DNA from: Sphingopyxis terrae subsp. terrae NBRC 15098 | Lineage (GTDB): Bacteria; Pseudomonadota; Alphaproteobacteria; Sphingomonadales; Sphingomonadaceae | Reading direction: 5' to 3' | DNA length: 64,000 nucleotides | Assembly (NCBI RefSeq): GCF_001598815.1 | Contig: NZ_BCZQ01000018.1 | Span: 1-64,000 of the forward strand | Part shown: one piece after another, positions 63,089-64,000 of the stretch | Position numbering within the stretch: the stretch's first letter is position 1 | Layout of the letters: each line of letters starts with the position of its first letter | Made by a program: the position numbers and the translations under genes | Notes under the pieces: model-generated | The model's input: only the letters and a program-made list of their open reading frames with translations | Database searches by the model: none | Told to the model about the DNA's origin: nothing

Positions 63089-64000
63089 ATGGACGATCTT
63101 CTGAACGATTTTCTGGCTGAAACGTCGGAAATCCTTGCCGATGCCGGCGGGGCGCTGGTCGTGTGGGAGGCCGATCCCGCCGACCGGGCGCAGCTCGATT
63201 CCATCTTTCGGATGATGCACACGATCAAGGGAAGCTCGGGCTTTCTGGCTTTGCCGCGCGTGACCGCGCTTTCGCATGCTGCCGAAGAGGCGCTCGACCA
63301 GGTTCGCCGCGGTCATCGCGCGCCCGACGCTGCGCTCGTCACCGGCGTGCTCGCCATCGTCGATCGACTGTCGATGCTGTGCGAGCGGTTGGCGAGCGAA
63401 GGCGCCGAGCCGGCGGGTGAGGATGGCGACGTTATCGCCTCCCTGTCGGGCGATGCGCCTGATCCGGTGCAGGCGGACGCGGCACCCGCGGTTCCGGCGG
63501 CGATCCGGATGCGGCGCGACGACGATATCATCACCGAATTGCAGGGCTGGCGGTCGATCCGCGTGCCGCTGCCGCTGCTCGACAGCGTGATGACGGGGGT
63601 TACCGACATCGTGCTCGCACGCAATGAATTTGCGCGGATGCTGCGCGAGTCTGGAGCCGATGCGGCACTGATCGGCGCGTTCGACCGCCTTTCCGATTCG
63701 ATCGCGGGGATGCGCCAGTCGGTCAGCCAGATGCGGATGCAGCGTATCGACAAGCTGTTCGCGCCGCTGCCGCGCATCGTGCGCGATCTGGCGCAGGAAC
63801 TGGGCAAGAAGGTCCATTTCGATACGAGTGGCGGCGAGGTCGAGCTCGACCGCGAGATGATGGAGAATATCCGCGATCCGCTGATCCATATCGTCCGCAA
63901 CGCCATCGATCACGGGATCGAGGGGCTCGACGAGCGGGTCGCAGCGGGGAAGGATATTACTGCCACCATCAGGGTTTCGGCGCGCCAGTCGGGCAATCAG
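63089..64000 (+). CDS. cheA: Chemotaxis histidine kinase CheA (3' truncated by window edge)
   Basis: The visible 304 residues contain the P1 Hpt domain with H44 in MMHTIKGSSGFLALPRV. A short linker follows, then the P3 dimerisation helices from about 155 (SIRVPLPLLDSVMTGVTDIV, MRQSVSQMRMQRIDKLF) and the start of the P4 kinase domain with N box DPLIHIVRNAIDHGIEGLDE. No obvious CheY-binding P2 domain lies between P1 and P3; about 45 residues separate them. It should phosphorylate chemotaxis regulators in response to receptors not present in this window. The remaining domain and any CheW domain lie beyond 64000. Confidence 0.92.
   Translation, partial: MDDLLNDFLAETSEILADAGGALVVWEADPADRAQLDSIFRMMHTIKGSSGFLALPRVTALSHAAEEALDQVRRGHRAPDAALVTGVLAIVDRLSMLCERLASEGAEPAGEDGDVIASLSGDAPDPVQADAAPAVPAAIRMRRDDDIITELQGWRSIRVPLPLLDSVMTGVTDIVLARNEFARMLRESGADAALIGAFDRLSDSIAGMRQSVSQMRMQRIDKLFAPLPRIVRDLAQELGKKVHFDTSGGEVELDREMMENIRDPLIHIVRNAIDHGIEGLDERVAAGKDITATIRVSARQSGNQ

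Overview
The window is GC-rich chromosomal DNA of an alphaproteobacterium. Gene content points to the family Sphingomonadaceae, most likely a Sphingopyxis-like genus: large TonB-dependent receptor, giant autotransporters, an alphaproteobacterial coxB-ctaD-ctaB-ctaG-coxC cluster, a ChpT-type phosphotransferase next to CheA, and DUF6456, DUF885 and AsmA proteins. The genus is an inference from gene content and residue patterns; no database search was possible.

Left part (1-31 kb): accessory, surface-oriented region. It opens with the 3' end of an IS256-family transposase and a frameshifted GNAT acetyltransferase remnant. Two paralogous LytS-type histidine kinases follow, divergently arranged around a small secreted protein and a DoxX-like membrane protein. 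The second kinase overlaps a LytTR response regulator gene. An NTF2-like secreted protein precedes a 7.3-kb autotransporter gene whose passenger carries a 417-residue tandem duplication. After its terminator lies a decayed serine hydrolase (beta-lactamase fold) gene. Next come a TonB-dependent receptor (minus strand), a divergent regulator that joins two LuxR-type HTH units to an alpha/beta-hydrolase, a LuxR-family regulator, and a second, 5.6-kb autotransporter behind a long hairpin-rich leader. An AsmA protein and a DUF885 peptidase-like protein close the region.

Middle part (32-50 kb): mostly housekeeping. It holds an FAD oxidoreductase, tRNA-Pro(GGG), yajC-secD-secF, a GT4 glycosyltransferase, an XRE/S24-like regulator divergent from a DUF6456 gene, an FKBP isomerase, an AI-2E-type permease, and the run pyrE-pdxJ-acpS-lepB, which contains a composite palindromic repeat. 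The cytochrome aa3 oxidase cluster follows (coxB, ctaD, ctaB, a 49-aa membrane protein, ctaG, coxC, DUF983, SURF1).

Right part (50-64 kb): thrC, a SAM methyltransferase, a GGEEF diguanylate cyclase lacking the inhibitory site, an MFS exporter, two small hypothetical proteins, guaB, an RsmB-type RNA methyltransferase, a TPR protein whose stop codon lies in a tandem repeat, mtgA, rpoH, an RluD-type pseudouridine synthase, chpT, and a cheA running off the edge.

The most unusual content is the 14-28 kb surface cluster: two giant autotransporters with internal long-period duplications, a TonB receptor, the HTH-HTH-hydrolase fusion, and structured leaders and intergenic hairpins.
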